64,000 bases of DNA from JAOADN01 sp049323795 (GTDB lineage: Bacteria; Pseudomonadota; Alphaproteobacteria; Rhodobacterales; Rhodobacteraceae), in the NCBI GenBank assembly GCA_049323795.1, contig JBMOOH010000026.1, forward strand, positions 1-64,000, in the 5' to 3' direction. Of the stretch, positions 1-8,602 are shown piece after piece. Position 1 is the first letter of the stretch. Every line of letters begins with the position of its first letter. The notes under the pieces are model-generated. The model was given only the letters and a program-made list of their open reading frames with translations. It did no database searches and was not told where the DNA came from. The position numbers and the translations under genes were made by a program.

Positions 1-2037
1 GTCGCCTGCCCCGTCGCTCTCGGCTGCGCCGGCCTCCGCGTCGGCCTCGTCCGCCTCGTCCTCATCCTCGGCGAGATCCTCCTCGATCCCGCCCATGAGC
101 GAGGCGTTCGCGGACACCACCGGCATCTGGATCTCGGGCACCGCGCGGGTGGCCGTCTTGAACTTCTCGATCGAGAAATCGGGGCTGATGAGGCTTGGGT
201 CGGCCTCGACCCGCACGCTCAGCCCGTAGCGCGCCTCGATCTGGGCGATGTGCTCGCGCTTCTGGTTCATCAGGAAGTTGACGATTCCGACCGGCGCCTT
301 CAGCAGCACCTCGCGCGACCGCTTCCGCGTCCCTTCCTCCTCGAGCTGCCGCAGGATCGACAGCGCCAGCGAGTCGTCCGACCGGACGAGGCCGGTGCCG
401 TGGCAGTGCTGGCAGGGCGCCGTGGTGCTTTCGAGCATCCCCGGACGCAGTCTCTGCCGGCTCATCTCGAGAAGGCCGAAGCCCGAGATGCGGCCGACCT
501 GGATCCGCGCGCGGTCGGTCTTGAGCTTCTCCTTCAGGCGCTTCTCGACGGACGCGTTGTTCTTCCGCTCCTCCATGTCGATGAAGTCGATGACGATCAG
601 GCCCGCGAGGTCACGCAGGCGAAGCTGGCGTGCGATCTCTTCCGCCGCCTCGAGGTTCGTCTTGAGCGCGGTTTCCTCGATCGAGCCTTCCTTGGTCGCC
701 CGACCCGAGTTCACGTCGATCGCGACCAGCGCCTCGGTCACGCCGATGACGATGTAGCCCCCCGACTTCAGCTGCACGACCGGATTGAACATCGCGCCGA
801 GATAGGTTTCCACCTGGAAGCGCGCGAAGAGAGGCATCGGCTCGTTGTAGGGCTTCACGTTCTTCGCGTGGGACGGCATGATCATCTTCATGAAGTCCTT
901 GGCGGCGCGATAGCCCTTCTCGCCCTCGACCAGAACCTCGTCGATGTCCTTGGAATAGAGATCGCGGATCGTCCGCTTGATCAGGTCGCCTTCCTCGTAG
1001 ATCGGCGCCGGCGCTATCGACTTGAGCGTCAGATCGCGGATCTGGTCCCAGAGCCGCAGCAGGTATTCGTAGTCGCGCTTGATCTCGGTCTTCGTGCGCT
1101 GAGCCCCGGCGGTGCGGATGATCAGCCCGGCGCCGTCCGGCACCTCGATCTCGCCCGCGATCTCCTTCAGCTTCTTGCGGTCGGCGGCGTTGGTGATCTT
1201 GCGGGAAATCCCGCCACCCCGGGCCGTGTTCGGCATCAGCACGCAGTAGCGGCCCGCCAGGCTGAGATAGGTCGTCAGCGCCGCGCCCTTGTTGCCGCGC
1301 TCTTCCTTGACGACCTGCACCAGCATGATCTGGCGCACCTTGATGACTTCCTGGATCTTGTAGCGGCGCGGCCGGGGCTTGCGCGCCAGGCTTATCTCCT
1401 CGGCCATGTCCTCCTCGGCGACCGACTCGATGTCGTCGTCGGTATCGCTGGCGTGATCGGCCGCCACATAGGGCTCGTCCCCGCCGCCGGCCGCGGCGGG
1501 GCGGTCCCCGGCAGGGCCGGAAGCGGCGACACCGGCGTCGTCGACGGCGTCTCCGTCTGCAGCGGGCGTGGCATCCGCCGCCCCCGCGCGGCGGCCGTCT
1601 TCAGGGTCTTCGGACCCCGGCCCGGCCGCGTCCGTGCCGGAGAGATCCGCGCTCGATCGGCGCGCATCTCCCTGTCCCTGCTCGTCGCGGCGGGCCGGGC
1701 GGCTCCGCCGGCGTCCGCGCTGGTTCTCCTCGGCCTCCTGCGCCTCGGCATAGGCGCGCTCCTCGGCCAGGAGCGCCTGCCGGTCGGCCACCGGGATCTG
1801 GTAGTAGTCCGGGTGGATCTCGGAGAAGGCGAGGAACCCGTGCCGGTTCCCGCCGTAGTCGACGAAGGCCGCCTGCAGCGACGGTTCGACCCGGGTGACT
1901 TTCGCTAGATAGATGTTTCCGGCGAGTTGGCGTTTGTTGACGGTCTCGAAGTCGAATTCCTCGACCTTGTTGCCGTCCACCACCACGACGCGGGTTTCCT
2001 CCGCGTGGGTGGCGTCGATGAGCATCTTCTTGGGCAT
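1..2037 (-). CDS. rne: Ribonuclease E (Rne/Rng family), 3' end cut off by the window
   Basis: Endoribonuclease that starts most mRNA decay and processes rRNA; scaffold of the degradosome. The protein begins MPKKMLIDATHAEETRV, followed by the S1 domain (NIYLAKVTRVEPSLQAAFVDYG). The S1 domain is split by an acidic, Arg-rich insertion at about residues 75-200, and it resumes with YKIQEVIKVRQIMLVQVVKEE. The DNase I-like catalytic part is recognisable (GGYIVIGVTEALVAIDVNSG, IVIDFIDME). The Zn-link CQHC lies near base 400. The acidic tail continues past the window edge, so the C-terminus and total length are unknown. The ATG at 2035-2037 was chosen because the conserved RNase E N-terminus begins there; its ribosome binding site is weak. 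A leader of about 350 nt is inferred from a promoter-like pair upstream. A large S1 insertion is usual in alphaproteobacterial RNase E. Confidence 0.93.
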   Translation of the reverse strand, partial: MPKKMLIDATHAEETRVVVVDGNKVEEFDFETVNKRQLAGNIYLAKVTRVEPSLQAAFVDYGGNRHGFLAFSEIHPDYYQIPVADRQALLAEERAYAEAQEAEENQRGRRRSRPARRDEQGQGDARRSSADLSGTDAAGPGSEDPEDGRRAGAADATPAADGDAVDDAGVAASGPAGDRPAAAGGGDEPYVAADHASDTDDDIESVAEEDMAEEISLARKPRPRRYKIQEVIKVRQIMLVQVVKEERGNKGAALTTYLSLAGRYCVLMPNTARGGGISRKITNAADRKKLKEIAGEIEVPDGAGLIIRTAGAQRTKTEIKRDYEYLLRLWDQIRDLTLKSIAPAPIYEEGDLIKRTIRDLYSKDIDEVLVEGEKGYRAAKDFMKMIMPSHAKNVKPYNEPMPLFARFQVETYLGAMFNPVVQLKSGGYIVIGVTEALVAIDVNSGRATKEGSIEETALKTNLEAAEEIARQLRLRDLAGLIVIDFIDMEERKNNASVEKRLKEKLKTDRARIQVGRISGFGLLEMSRQRLRPGMLESTTAPCQHCHGTGLVRSDDSLALSILRQLEEEGTRKRSREVLLKAPVGIVNFLMNQKREHIAQIEARYGLSVRVEADPSLISPDFSIEKFKTATRAVPEIQMPVVSANASLMGGIEEDLAEDEDEADEADAEAGAAESDGAGD

Positions 2038-2396
2038 GTGTCGCTTTCGCCCGCACGCGCGCCGCCGCCCCCGAGGGGACCGAAGCGCGAGGATGCGGGA
2101 TCTGCTGGGGCGAGCGGCGGACGCGCCTGCCGGCCACGCTGCGGGGGATCGCCCCCAACGCGGTCGAACTTCGGTCGTGTCGTGCCGTGCATCGCGGTTG
2201 CGTCCAAGGCCCCGTCGCCGGAGCCCGATCTTTGAGGCCCGCGCCCCAATTCCTAAGGGTCCGGGCAAATGGGCGATCCTTGCGGACCGTATACTTCCAC
2301 CTGAAGGAGGATCGGACCCTTCCGATCGCGTCCTCCGGCGCGGAAACTTGCGCGTCGGGGCCTAGGCGCAAAGCGCAGCCGCTCCGACGTTCCGGC

Positions 2397-2426
2397 ACAA
2401 TAAGGGCGAAGCGCCGAGGATTACAA
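2397..2426 (-). promoter_or_regulatory. Candidate sigma-70-type promoter of rne
   Basis: On the minus strand TTGTAA (2426-2421) and TATTGT (2402-2397) are separated by 18 bases. Each matches four of six consensus positions. Transcription would start near 2390. The -35 box directly abuts the hairpin at 2427-2448. Found by eye only. Confidence 0.3.
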
Positions 2427-2448
2427 CGCCGATTTTCCGGGATCGGCG
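2427..2448 (-). terminator. Possible terminator after dctD
   Basis: Inverted repeat CGCCGAT / ATCGGCG, a 7-bp stem with an 8-nt loop, about 110 bases after the dctD stop. On the minus strand it is followed by TTGTAA rather than a full T tract, so termination would be partial at best. Confidence 0.35.
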
Positions 2449-2559
2449 GTGGCGCCGCTCAACCGGCACGTGCACACCCCAAGCCCCTCCGCGCGCCCTT
2501 CTCACGCCGCACGAACAGCGTCAGACAACCGACGGAAAAGACGTATGCTTCCCTGTGTT

Positions 2560-3891
2560 CTACAGATAGTCGGACCGCGTCAGACCGTACTTCGCCATCT
2601 TCTCGTTCAGGGTCCGCCGCGGCAGGCACAGCTCTTCCATCACCGACGTGATCGATCCGCGGTGACGCCGCATCGTGTTGTCGATCAGCATCTTCTCGAA
2701 GCTCTCGACATATTCCTTGAGCGGCTTGCCTTCGGTCGTCATGTTCGTCGCGGTCGCCTCGTTCTCGCTCATCAGGAGCGACGCGATGGACCCCGAACCG
2801 CGCCGGTTCTGAAGGACCGCCCGTTCCGCCACGTTGATGAGCTGGCGCACGTTCCCCGGCCAGGGCGCCTGGAGAAGCTGCGCGGCCTCCTGCGCCGTCA
2901 CCTGCGGCGCCTCGCATCCGTATTCGTCGGAGAACTGATCGGCCAGCCGCGTGAACAGCGTCAGGATGTCCTCGCCGCGGGCGCGCAGCGGCGGAATGGT
3001 GATCTTCAGCGCGGCCAGGCGGTAGAACAGGTCCGGCCGCAGCGCGTCCTCGACCGTCCGGCCGGGCTCGTGGCCGTTGCAGATGGCGATGATGCGCGTC
3101 TCGGCCGGGGTTCCCTGCTCGTTGATGAAGGTCAGAAGCCGCGCCTGCATCGGCTGGCTCAGGGCCTCGACGTCCTCGAGAACGAGGGTGCCGCCCCGCG
3201 CCTCCTCGACAAGCGGAAGCTGACCGCCTTCCTCGACCGGCCCGAAGAGCCGCGCCGACAGCACGTCGTCCGAATAGGCCGCGCAGGAGAGGACGGCGAA
3301 CTTCCTGCCCGCCCGCGGCCCGACGGCATGCAGGGCGTGGGCGACGAGCGTCTTGCCGGTCCCCGTCTCGCCGTCGATCAGGACGTGCCCGTCCGCCTGC
3401 CCGAGGTCCAGAATGTCCTCCCGCAGCCTTTCCATCGCGGGCGAGCTGCCGATCAGCTTGCTCATGATCGTCGAGCCGTCGGACAGCTCGCGCCGGAGCG
3501 CACGGTTGTCGAGCGTCAGGCGCCGGGACTGGCTGGCCCGCTTGGCAAGCTCGGTCATCCGGTCGGGGTTGAACGGCTTTTCGAGGAAGTCGTAGGCCCC
3601 GACCCGCATCGCCTCGACCGCCATCGGCACGTCCCCGTGCCCGGTGATCATGATGACGGGAAGCCCCGAATCGAGGCTCATCAGCTTCTTCAGGAAGATC
3701 ATGCCGTCCATTCCCGGCATCTTGATGTCGCTGACGACGACGCCCGGCCAGTCCTGCCCGATCGACTTCAGCGCCTCCTCGGCCGAGGCATAGGTCTCGG
3801 TATCGAATCCCGACAGGGCCAGCCACTGGCTGATCGACTGGCGCATGTCCTGCTCGTCATCGACGATCGCCACTTTCATGGAACGCGACAT
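2560..3891 (-). CDS. dctD: DctD-like NtrC-family response regulator without GAFTGA loop
   Basis: Response regulator partner of the DctB kinase encoded just upstream, probably controlling C4-dicarboxylate uptake. The receiver domain spans residues 1-120 with phosphoacceptor Asp55 (VVSDIKMPG) and Lys105. An AAA+ module follows with Walker A GETGTGKT (174-181), and a Fis-type helix-turn-helix closes the protein (ITSVMEELCLPRRTLNEKM). Two hallmarks are altered. The L1 loop that normally reads GAFTGA is replaced by LFGPVEEGGQLP near 215-226, and Walker B reads GGTLVLED instead of GGTLFLDE. GAFTGA contacts sigma-54, so this protein probably does not act as a standard sigma-54 activator. Rhodobacter NtrC, which also lacks GAFTGA, works with sigma-70; a similar mode here is inference. 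The ATG lies 7 bp after the dctB stop, so the two are co-transcribed. The gene name rests on the DctB pairing; the signal is not proven. Confidence 0.85.
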   Translation of the reverse strand: MSRSMKVAIVDDEQDMRQSISQWLALSGFDTETYASAEEALKSIGQDWPGVVVSDIKMPGMDGMIFLKKLMSLDSGLPVIMITGHGDVPMAVEAMRVGAYDFLEKPFNPDRMTELAKRASQSRRLTLDNRALRRELSDGSTIMSKLIGSSPAMERLREDILDLGQADGHVLIDGETGTGKTLVAHALHAVGPRAGRKFAVLSCAAYSDDVLSARLFGPVEEGGQLPLVEEARGGTLVLEDVEALSQPMQARLLTFINEQGTPAETRIIAICNGHEPGRTVEDALRPDLFYRLAALKITIPPLRARGEDILTLFTRLADQFSDEYGCEAPQVTAQEAAQLLQAPWPGNVRQLINVAERAVLQNRRGSGSIASLLMSENEATATNMTTEGKPLKEYVESFEKMLIDNTMRRHRGSITSVMEELCLPRRTLNEKMAKYGLTRSDYL

Positions 3892-3898
3892 GTGTCAC

Positions 3899-5791
3899 TT
3901 ACTCCGCTGCTTCGGTCTTCTCTTCCGTCAGAAGGGGGAGCTGTATCTCGAACACCGCCCCGCCCGACCCCTTGCCGTCCGGGGTCTGGGCATTCCGGGC
4001 GGTGAGGCGCCCCCCAAGGTCGTTGACGATGCCGGACGAAATCGCAAGCCCCAGTCCGACCCCGTCGCCGGGCGCCTTGGTCGTGTAGAAGGGCTCGAAC
4101 AGGTTGTCGAGGTCCGCGATCCCGTGGCCGTTGTCGCGCACCGTCAGCACCGCCGTCTCGCCCACCGTCAGAAGGATGTCGATCTGCGGATCGGGCCGGT
4201 GCTTGGTCGCGTCGAGCGCGTTGCGCAGCAGGTTGATGATGACCTGTTCGAGCCGGATGCGGTCGGCCCGGATCATCACCGGCCCGCGCGGCATCGCCCG
4301 CGTGATCTTCACCGTCCGCTGCCGAAGCTGTGGCTCCATCATCGACAAAGCCGATGAAACACAAGACCTTAGATCGACAGGCTCAACCGCGTCTCCGCCC
4401 TTCCTCGCGTAGGACTTGAGCTGGCGGGTGATCGCCCCCATCCGCTCGATCAGGTCGTCGATCCGCTGGAACGACGACAGCGCCTCTTCCGGGCGACGCC
4501 GCTGGAGGAGAAGCCGCGCCCCCGCGAGGTAGGTCTTCATGGCGGCGAGCGGCTGGTTCAGTTCGTGGCTGACCGCCGCCGACATCTCGCCCAGCGCGGC
4601 GAGCTTCGAGGACTGTGCAAGCGTCTGCTCGGCCACGGCGAGGTCCTTCTGCGCCTTCTCGCGTTCGGCGATTTCCCGCTGCAGGCGCAGGTTGAGCTGG
4701 CGCAGTTCCGCCGATTCCTGCCGGAACAATGCGGTCTGCGTCCGCGCCCGCCGCGACAGCACATAGAAGGCCAGCGAAAGCAGGATGGCAAATCCCATGA
4801 TTTCGAGCGCAAGCACGGCGTTCACCCGCTCGCGGATCGAATCGAAGGTGGTGAAGCTCACGATCCTCCAGCCGCGGAAGCGGATCCTCGCCTCTGTCCG
4901 CAGCACCGGCTCGCCGTCGAGATAGGCGTCGGGCATCGGCGTGGTCCAGTCGGCCGTGGCCTGGATCGCGCGGCCGAGAGCCGAGGACGCGGCCTGCCGC
5001 GAGAGCGCCTCGTCGAGCTTGAGCCCCCGCCAGCCGGGTTCGGTCGCCAGGATGATCGTGCCTTCGCTGTCGGTCACGAGGACGGCGTCCGAGATGCCCT
5101 CCCAGTCGCGCTCCAGCCCGCTCAGGTCCACCGCGACGACCACGACGCCGAGGAACCGCCCTTTCGATTCGATCGCGCGCGAATACGAGAAGGAATAGCT
5201 CTTCGTGGGCTGCGGGACGACCGTGAACACCGTGTCCGACGAACGCTGGGCTTCGATGAAGGCCGGATCCCGCGCGTGGCTTGACCCCAGGCGGTACCGG
5301 TCCGACGAGGCGACGCTGCGCCCGGTCGCGTCGAGGACCTGGATCAAGGCTGCCCCGATCTCGTTCTTGACGGCGAGGAGGCTGATCGACGTCGTCGAGA
5401 AATCGCCCGTTTCGAGCGCGTCGATCAGCGCGGGGTCGCGCGCCAGCAGAAGCGGCACGACCGACGCACGCTGCAGCGCGCTCATCACCGAGCCCACATG
5501 CAGGGCAAGCCGGACCTCGGCCCGGCTGCGCACCGTCTGCGTGACCCTCTCGGACAGGAAGGCGTTGGTGGCCCAGACCGTCCCGACCGCAAGCAGGACG
5601 ATCAGAAGAACCGCAGCCCTCGTCCAGACCGGCGAGACGCCCCTTCCCTCTGCCGCCCCGCCCGGTCCGCCCGCTGCGGTTCCGGGGTCGGGTTCGGGAC
5701 GCCGGGCGCTGCGAAACTCGTCTTCGCCGCCCCCCCTGGTGGCGGCGGGTCCGGGCCCGTTGGCGGGGGCTGGAGCAGCGTCGATCGTCAT
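3899..5791 (-). CDS. dctB: DctB-type sensor histidine kinase
   Basis: Inner-membrane kinase sensing periplasmic C4-dicarboxylates in the DctB family. The first about 55 residues are a Pro/Ala/Gly-rich cytoplasmic tail. TM1 is at about 57-77, a periplasmic double-PDC sensor covers about 80-325, and TM2 is at about 328-350. A coiled coil (ELRQLNLRLQREIAEREKAQ) leads to the dimerisation box with phospho-acceptor His near residue 408 (SHELNQPLAAM). The ATP-binding domain shows an N box (EQVIINLLRNALDA), G1 (DNGHGI) and G2 (GVGLGLAIS). At 630 residues it has the usual length for the family. It precedes dctD by 7 bp in one operon. No dctPQM transporter genes lie in the window, so the exact ligand is inferred from family only. 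Confidence 0.88.
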   Translation of the reverse strand: MTIDAAPAPANGPGPAATRGGGEDEFRSARRPEPDPGTAAGGPGGAAEGRGVSPVWTRAAVLLIVLLAVGTVWATNAFLSERVTQTVRSRAEVRLALHVGSVMSALQRASVVPLLLARDPALIDALETGDFSTTSISLLAVKNEIGAALIQVLDATGRSVASSDRYRLGSSHARDPAFIEAQRSSDTVFTVVPQPTKSYSFSYSRAIESKGRFLGVVVVAVDLSGLERDWEGISDAVLVTDSEGTIILATEPGWRGLKLDEALSRQAASSALGRAIQATADWTTPMPDAYLDGEPVLRTEARIRFRGWRIVSFTTFDSIRERVNAVLALEIMGFAILLSLAFYVLSRRARTQTALFRQESAELRQLNLRLQREIAEREKAQKDLAVAEQTLAQSSKLAALGEMSAAVSHELNQPLAAMKTYLAGARLLLQRRRPEEALSSFQRIDDLIERMGAITRQLKSYARKGGDAVEPVDLRSCVSSALSMMEPQLRQRTVKITRAMPRGPVMIRADRIRLEQVIINLLRNALDATKHRPDPQIDILLTVGETAVLTVRDNGHGIADLDNLFEPFYTTKAPGDGVGLGLAISSGIVNDLGGRLTARNAQTPDGKGSGGAVFEIQLPLLTEEKTEAAE

Positions 5792-5873
5792 GGCGTGACA
5801 TTAGGCTGCCGGGCGTTCGGCAACAAGCGGACGGCAACAAGCGGGTGGCCTGCGCTCGCGCCGCGCCGCCCGG

Positions 5874-6542
5874 TCAGGCCATCGCGACCGCCTCGATCAG
5901 GGTGCGGAACATCACCGCGCCGTCGGCCGACCCGAGCGCCGGTTCGATCGCCCGCTCGGGATGCGGCATCATGCCGAGCACCCGGCGGTTCTGCGACAGG
6001 ACGCCCGCGATGTCGGCGACCGCGCCGTTGGGGTTCGCGGTGTAGGTGAAGGCGATCCGGTCCTCGCCCTTCAGCCGCTTCAGCCCGTCCTCGTCGATCA
6101 CGTAGTTCCCGTCGTGGTGCGCGATCGGGATCATCGCCGTGTCGCCCGCGTTCCAGCCTTGCGTGAAGGCGCTGTCGGAGGTCGCGACCTTCAGTTCCAC
6201 CGTCCGGCAGATGAACCTGAGCGAGGCGTTGCGCATCAGGACGCCGGGCAGGAGCCGCGCCTCGGTCAGGACCTGGAAACCGTTGCAGATGCCGAGGACA
6301 TAGCCCCCCCGCCCGGCATGCGTCTTGACCGCCGCCATGATGGGCGACTGCGCCGCGATCGCGCCGCAGCGGAGATAGTCGCCGTAGGAGAAGCCGCCCG
6401 GAATGCCCACGATGTCGGTGCCCGCGGGCAGGCCGGTATCCTTGTGCCAGACCCGGACCACCTCGGCCCCCGCCTTCCCGAAGGCGACGGCCAGGTCGCG
6501 GTCGCAGTTCGATCCGGGGAAGGTGACGACGGCGGCCTTCAT
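5874..6542 (-). CDS. purQ: Phosphoribosylformylglycinamidine synthase subunit PurQ
   Basis: Glutaminase subunit of FGAM synthase; it supplies ammonia from glutamine to PurL in de novo purine synthesis. A class I glutamine amidotransferase of 222 residues. It begins MKAAVVTFPGSNCDRDLA, has the nucleophile Cys in GICNGFQVL, and the His-Glu pair in MPHPERA. The small PurQ form works in a complex with PurS and small PurL, which fits purS 221 bp upstream. The ATG at 6540-6542 matches the family N-terminus. purL is not in the window. Confidence 0.96.
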   Translation of the reverse strand: MKAAVVTFPGSNCDRDLAVAFGKAGAEVVRVWHKDTGLPAGTDIVGIPGGFSYGDYLRCGAIAAQSPIMAAVKTHAGRGGYVLGICNGFQVLTEARLLPGVLMRNASLRFICRTVELKVATSDSAFTQGWNAGDTAMIPIAHHDGNYVIDEDGLKRLKGEDRIAFTYTANPNGAVADIAGVLSQNRRVLGMMPHPERAIEPALGSADGAVMFRTLIEAVAMA

Positions 6543-6763
6543 GGGCTGTCCCTTACAGGCTGCGGGGATGGGGGCGTTCTAGCGGAAACGGGGACGGGGT
6601 TCCAGCGGGGATGACCTGCGGCGGGCAGACCGTCCGCTCGCCCGGCGCGCAGGCCCGGGCACCGCCCGCAGGCGAGCACCACGCCATCCCCGGGGCAGCC
6701 CCGGATCGGGAACGTCGCGCAGATCGGGCGGTTGCCGCCACCCCGTCAGGACGGCGGCGCGCA

Positions 6764-7003
6764 TCAGGCGATCTCGATGCGGTATTTCTCGATGACGGTA
6801 TTGGCGAGGAGCCGCTCGCACATCGCCTTGACCTCGGTTTCCGCCTGGGCGCGGTCGGCGGCGGCGAGGTCGATCTCGATCATCTTGCCCTGCCGGACGC
6901 CGTTCACGCCGGTGAAGCCGAGCGTGCCGAGGGCATGGCGCACGGCCTCTCCCTGGGGGTCGAGGACACCGTCCTTGAGGGTGACGAAGACGCGGGCTTT
7001 CAT
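6764..7003 (-). CDS. purS: Phosphoribosylformylglycinamidine synthase subunit PurS
   Basis: Small (79-aa) structural subunit that bridges PurQ and PurL in the FGAM synthase complex. The sequence MKARVFVTLKDGVLDPQGEA and the closing TVIEKYRIEIA are diagnostic of PurS. It lies between purC and purQ on one strand. Gaps of 157 and 221 bp separate it from its neighbours, larger than usual in such operons. I see no gene in the 221-bp gap, only a GC-rich imperfect hairpin around 6680-6700. Confidence 0.95.
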   Translation of the reverse strand: MKARVFVTLKDGVLDPQGEAVRHALGTLGFTGVNGVRQGKMIEIDLAAADRAQAETEVKAMCERLLANTVIEKYRIEIA

Positions 7004-7160
7004 GGGATGACCTTCCGACAGGTGTCTGACGCCTCACAAGAGGGTTCTTGCCCGAACAGGCACGTGATTGTCCGGGCTGCGGCCCGCGCCTCCGGCATGG
7101 CCAGCGCTCCACCGGAACGTCGCCTTGTCATGCCGGAAGGCGAGGGTCCGCACGGAAACC

Positions 7161-7922
7161 CTAATGCACCAGCTTCGTCACCGTGGCCGTTCCCGGCCCG
7201 GCGGGCAGCACGCCCAGACGCCGCGCCACCTCGGTATAGGCGTCGGTCAGCGACCCGAGGTCACGCCGGAACACATCCTTGTCGAGCTTCTGCCCCGTCT
7301 TGATGTCCCAGAGCCGGCAGCTGTCCGGGCTGATCTCGTCGGCCACGATCAGGCGCATGAAGTCGCCTTCCCAGATCCGCCCGATCTCGATCTTGAAGTC
7401 CACGAGCTTGATGCCGACGCCGTAGAACACCCCCGACAGGAAGTCGTTCACCCGGAGCGCAAGCGACACGATGTCGTCCAGATCCTGCTGGCTCGCCCAG
7501 CCGAAGGCCACGATGTATTCCTCGCTGACCATCGGGTCGCCGAGGGCATCGTTCTTGTAGCTGTACTCGACGATCGGGCGCGGCAGGGGCGTGCCCTCCT
7601 CCATCCCGAGCCGCTTGGCGATCGAGCCGGCCGCGAAGTTCCGAACGATCACCTCGAGCGGCACGATCTCGACCTGGCGGATGAGCTGCTCGCGCATGTT
7701 CACGCGGCGGATGAAGTGGTTGGGGATCCCGACCGAGGTGAGCCCCTGCATGAAGAACTCGCTCAGGCGGTTGTTCAGCACGCCCTTGCCTTCGATCGTC
7801 GCCTTCTTCTGCGCGTTGAAGGCAGTCGCGTCGTCCTTGAAATACTGGATGAAGGTGCCGGGCTCCGGGCCTTCGTACAGGATCTTCGCCTTGCCTTCGT
7901 AGATCTTCTTGCGACGTGCCAT
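7161..7922 (-). CDS. purC: Phosphoribosylaminoimidazole-succinocarboxamide synthase (SAICAR synthetase)
   Basis: Joins aspartate to CAIR with ATP in purine synthesis. The 253-aa protein starts MARRKKIYEGKAKILYEG, has VIVRNFAAGSIAKRLG and DFKIEIGR, and ends TVTKLVH, all typical of bacterial PurC. An in-frame upstream ATG at 7943 exists, but the ATG at 7920-7922 has a strong GGAAGGAG ribosome binding site five bases ahead and matches the family start. It is the first gene of purC-purS-purQ and diverges from the ATPase zeta gene across 228 bp. Confidence 0.96.
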   Translation of the reverse strand: MARRKKIYEGKAKILYEGPEPGTFIQYFKDDATAFNAQKKATIEGKGVLNNRLSEFFMQGLTSVGIPNHFIRRVNMREQLIRQVEIVPLEVIVRNFAAGSIAKRLGMEEGTPLPRPIVEYSYKNDALGDPMVSEEYIVAFGWASQQDLDDIVSLALRVNDFLSGVFYGVGIKLVDFKIEIGRIWEGDFMRLIVADEISPDSCRLWDIKTGQKLDKDVFRRDLGSLTDAYTEVARRLGVLPAGPGTATVTKLVH

Positions 7923-8150
7923 GACCGCTCCTTCCGGACGCACCGACAGACCTGCGCCCCCGGCCTGCGCTCCTGCCTGCGCCCCGGCCTTCGCAAACGG
8001 GACGCATTCCGCCCCCTTTGCGCATGCCCTTAGCCGAGATGCGCCTCACCCGCAAGGCGGAGGGTTGCCGGCACTTGCGGGCCGAGGCGCGCCAAGCCAT
8101 ATGGGATGATGACAGCACCATCACGCCAACCCTTTCCGCACGGGGCCGCC

Positions 8151-8465
8151 ATGACCACCTTCGACGACCGCGAGAACGCCTTCGAAAGCAAGTACGCCCA
8201 TGACGAGGCGATGAAGTTCAAGGCCGAGGCGCGGCGGAACAAGCTCCTCGGGCTCTGGGCCGCCGGGCTGATGGGTAAGTCCGAGGCCGAGGCCCAGGCC
8301 TATGCGAGGGACGTGATTGCGGCGGACTTCGCCGAGGCCGGCGACGAGGACGTGTTCCGCAAGGTCGCGGCCGATCTGGCCGGCAAGGCCGACGCCGCGA
8401 CGATCCGCGCCAAGATGGCCGAACTGCTGCGGGAAGCCAAGCGGCAGGTCATGAACGAGACGTAG
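8151..8465 (+). CDS. F1-ATPase inhibitor subunit zeta (DUF1476)
   Basis: Small soluble protein of the DUF1476 family. In Paracoccus denitrificans the founding member was shown to be the zeta subunit, which binds F1 and blocks ATP hydrolysis, the alphaproteobacterial counterpart of mitochondrial IF1. The 104-aa protein starts MTTFDDRENAFESKYAHDE, the inhibitory N-terminal segment of the family, followed by FKAEARRNKLLGLWAA and a four-helix body. An earlier in-frame ATG at 8106 would add 15 atypical residues and was rejected. The gene diverges from purC, a pairing I recall from other Rhodobacterales. No ATP synthase genes lie in the window. Confidence 0.88.
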   Translation: MTTFDDRENAFESKYAHDEAMKFKAEARRNKLLGLWAAGLMGKSEAEAQAYARDVIAADFAEAGDEDVFRKVAADLAGKADAATIRAKMAELLREAKRQVMNET

Positions 8466-8602
8466 CGGCCGCAGGGGCGGGTTCCGTCCCGGCCGGACCC
8501 TCCGGAACCTCCTGCCGAAGGGCCGCGGGACCGGACCCCTTAAGCCTTTTTCCATCCCCGCGCCTTACGCCGTGTCCGGTGATGCCGGACGCAGGTGGGA
8601 CC

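Larger units (their letters stand above)
2038..2559 (-). other. 522-bp intergenic region, probable long rne leader
   Basis: No convincing gene on either strand; the reading frames here are Arg-rich GC artefacts. Read towards rne it holds a hairpin just after dctD (2427-2448), a promoter-like pair (2397-2426), then about 350 nt with no gene. A long untranslated leader on rne is known from enterobacteria, where RNase E controls its own mRNA through it. Whether this leader has that role is inference only. Confidence 0.4.

Noticed and set aside
250..1908. A 552-codon open frame on the plus strand at the left edge
   Set aside because: It lies opposite rne, whose RNase E motifs on the minus strand are unmistakable; the plus frame has no recognisable domain.
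5792..5873. Possible extra gene between dctB and purQ
   Set aside because: Only 82 bases, with no start and ribosome binding site pair.
6553..6741. A 62-codon frame between purS and purQ
   Set aside because: Arg/Pro/Ser-rich, no hydrophobic or domain pattern and no ribosome binding site; probably chance in GC-rich DNA.
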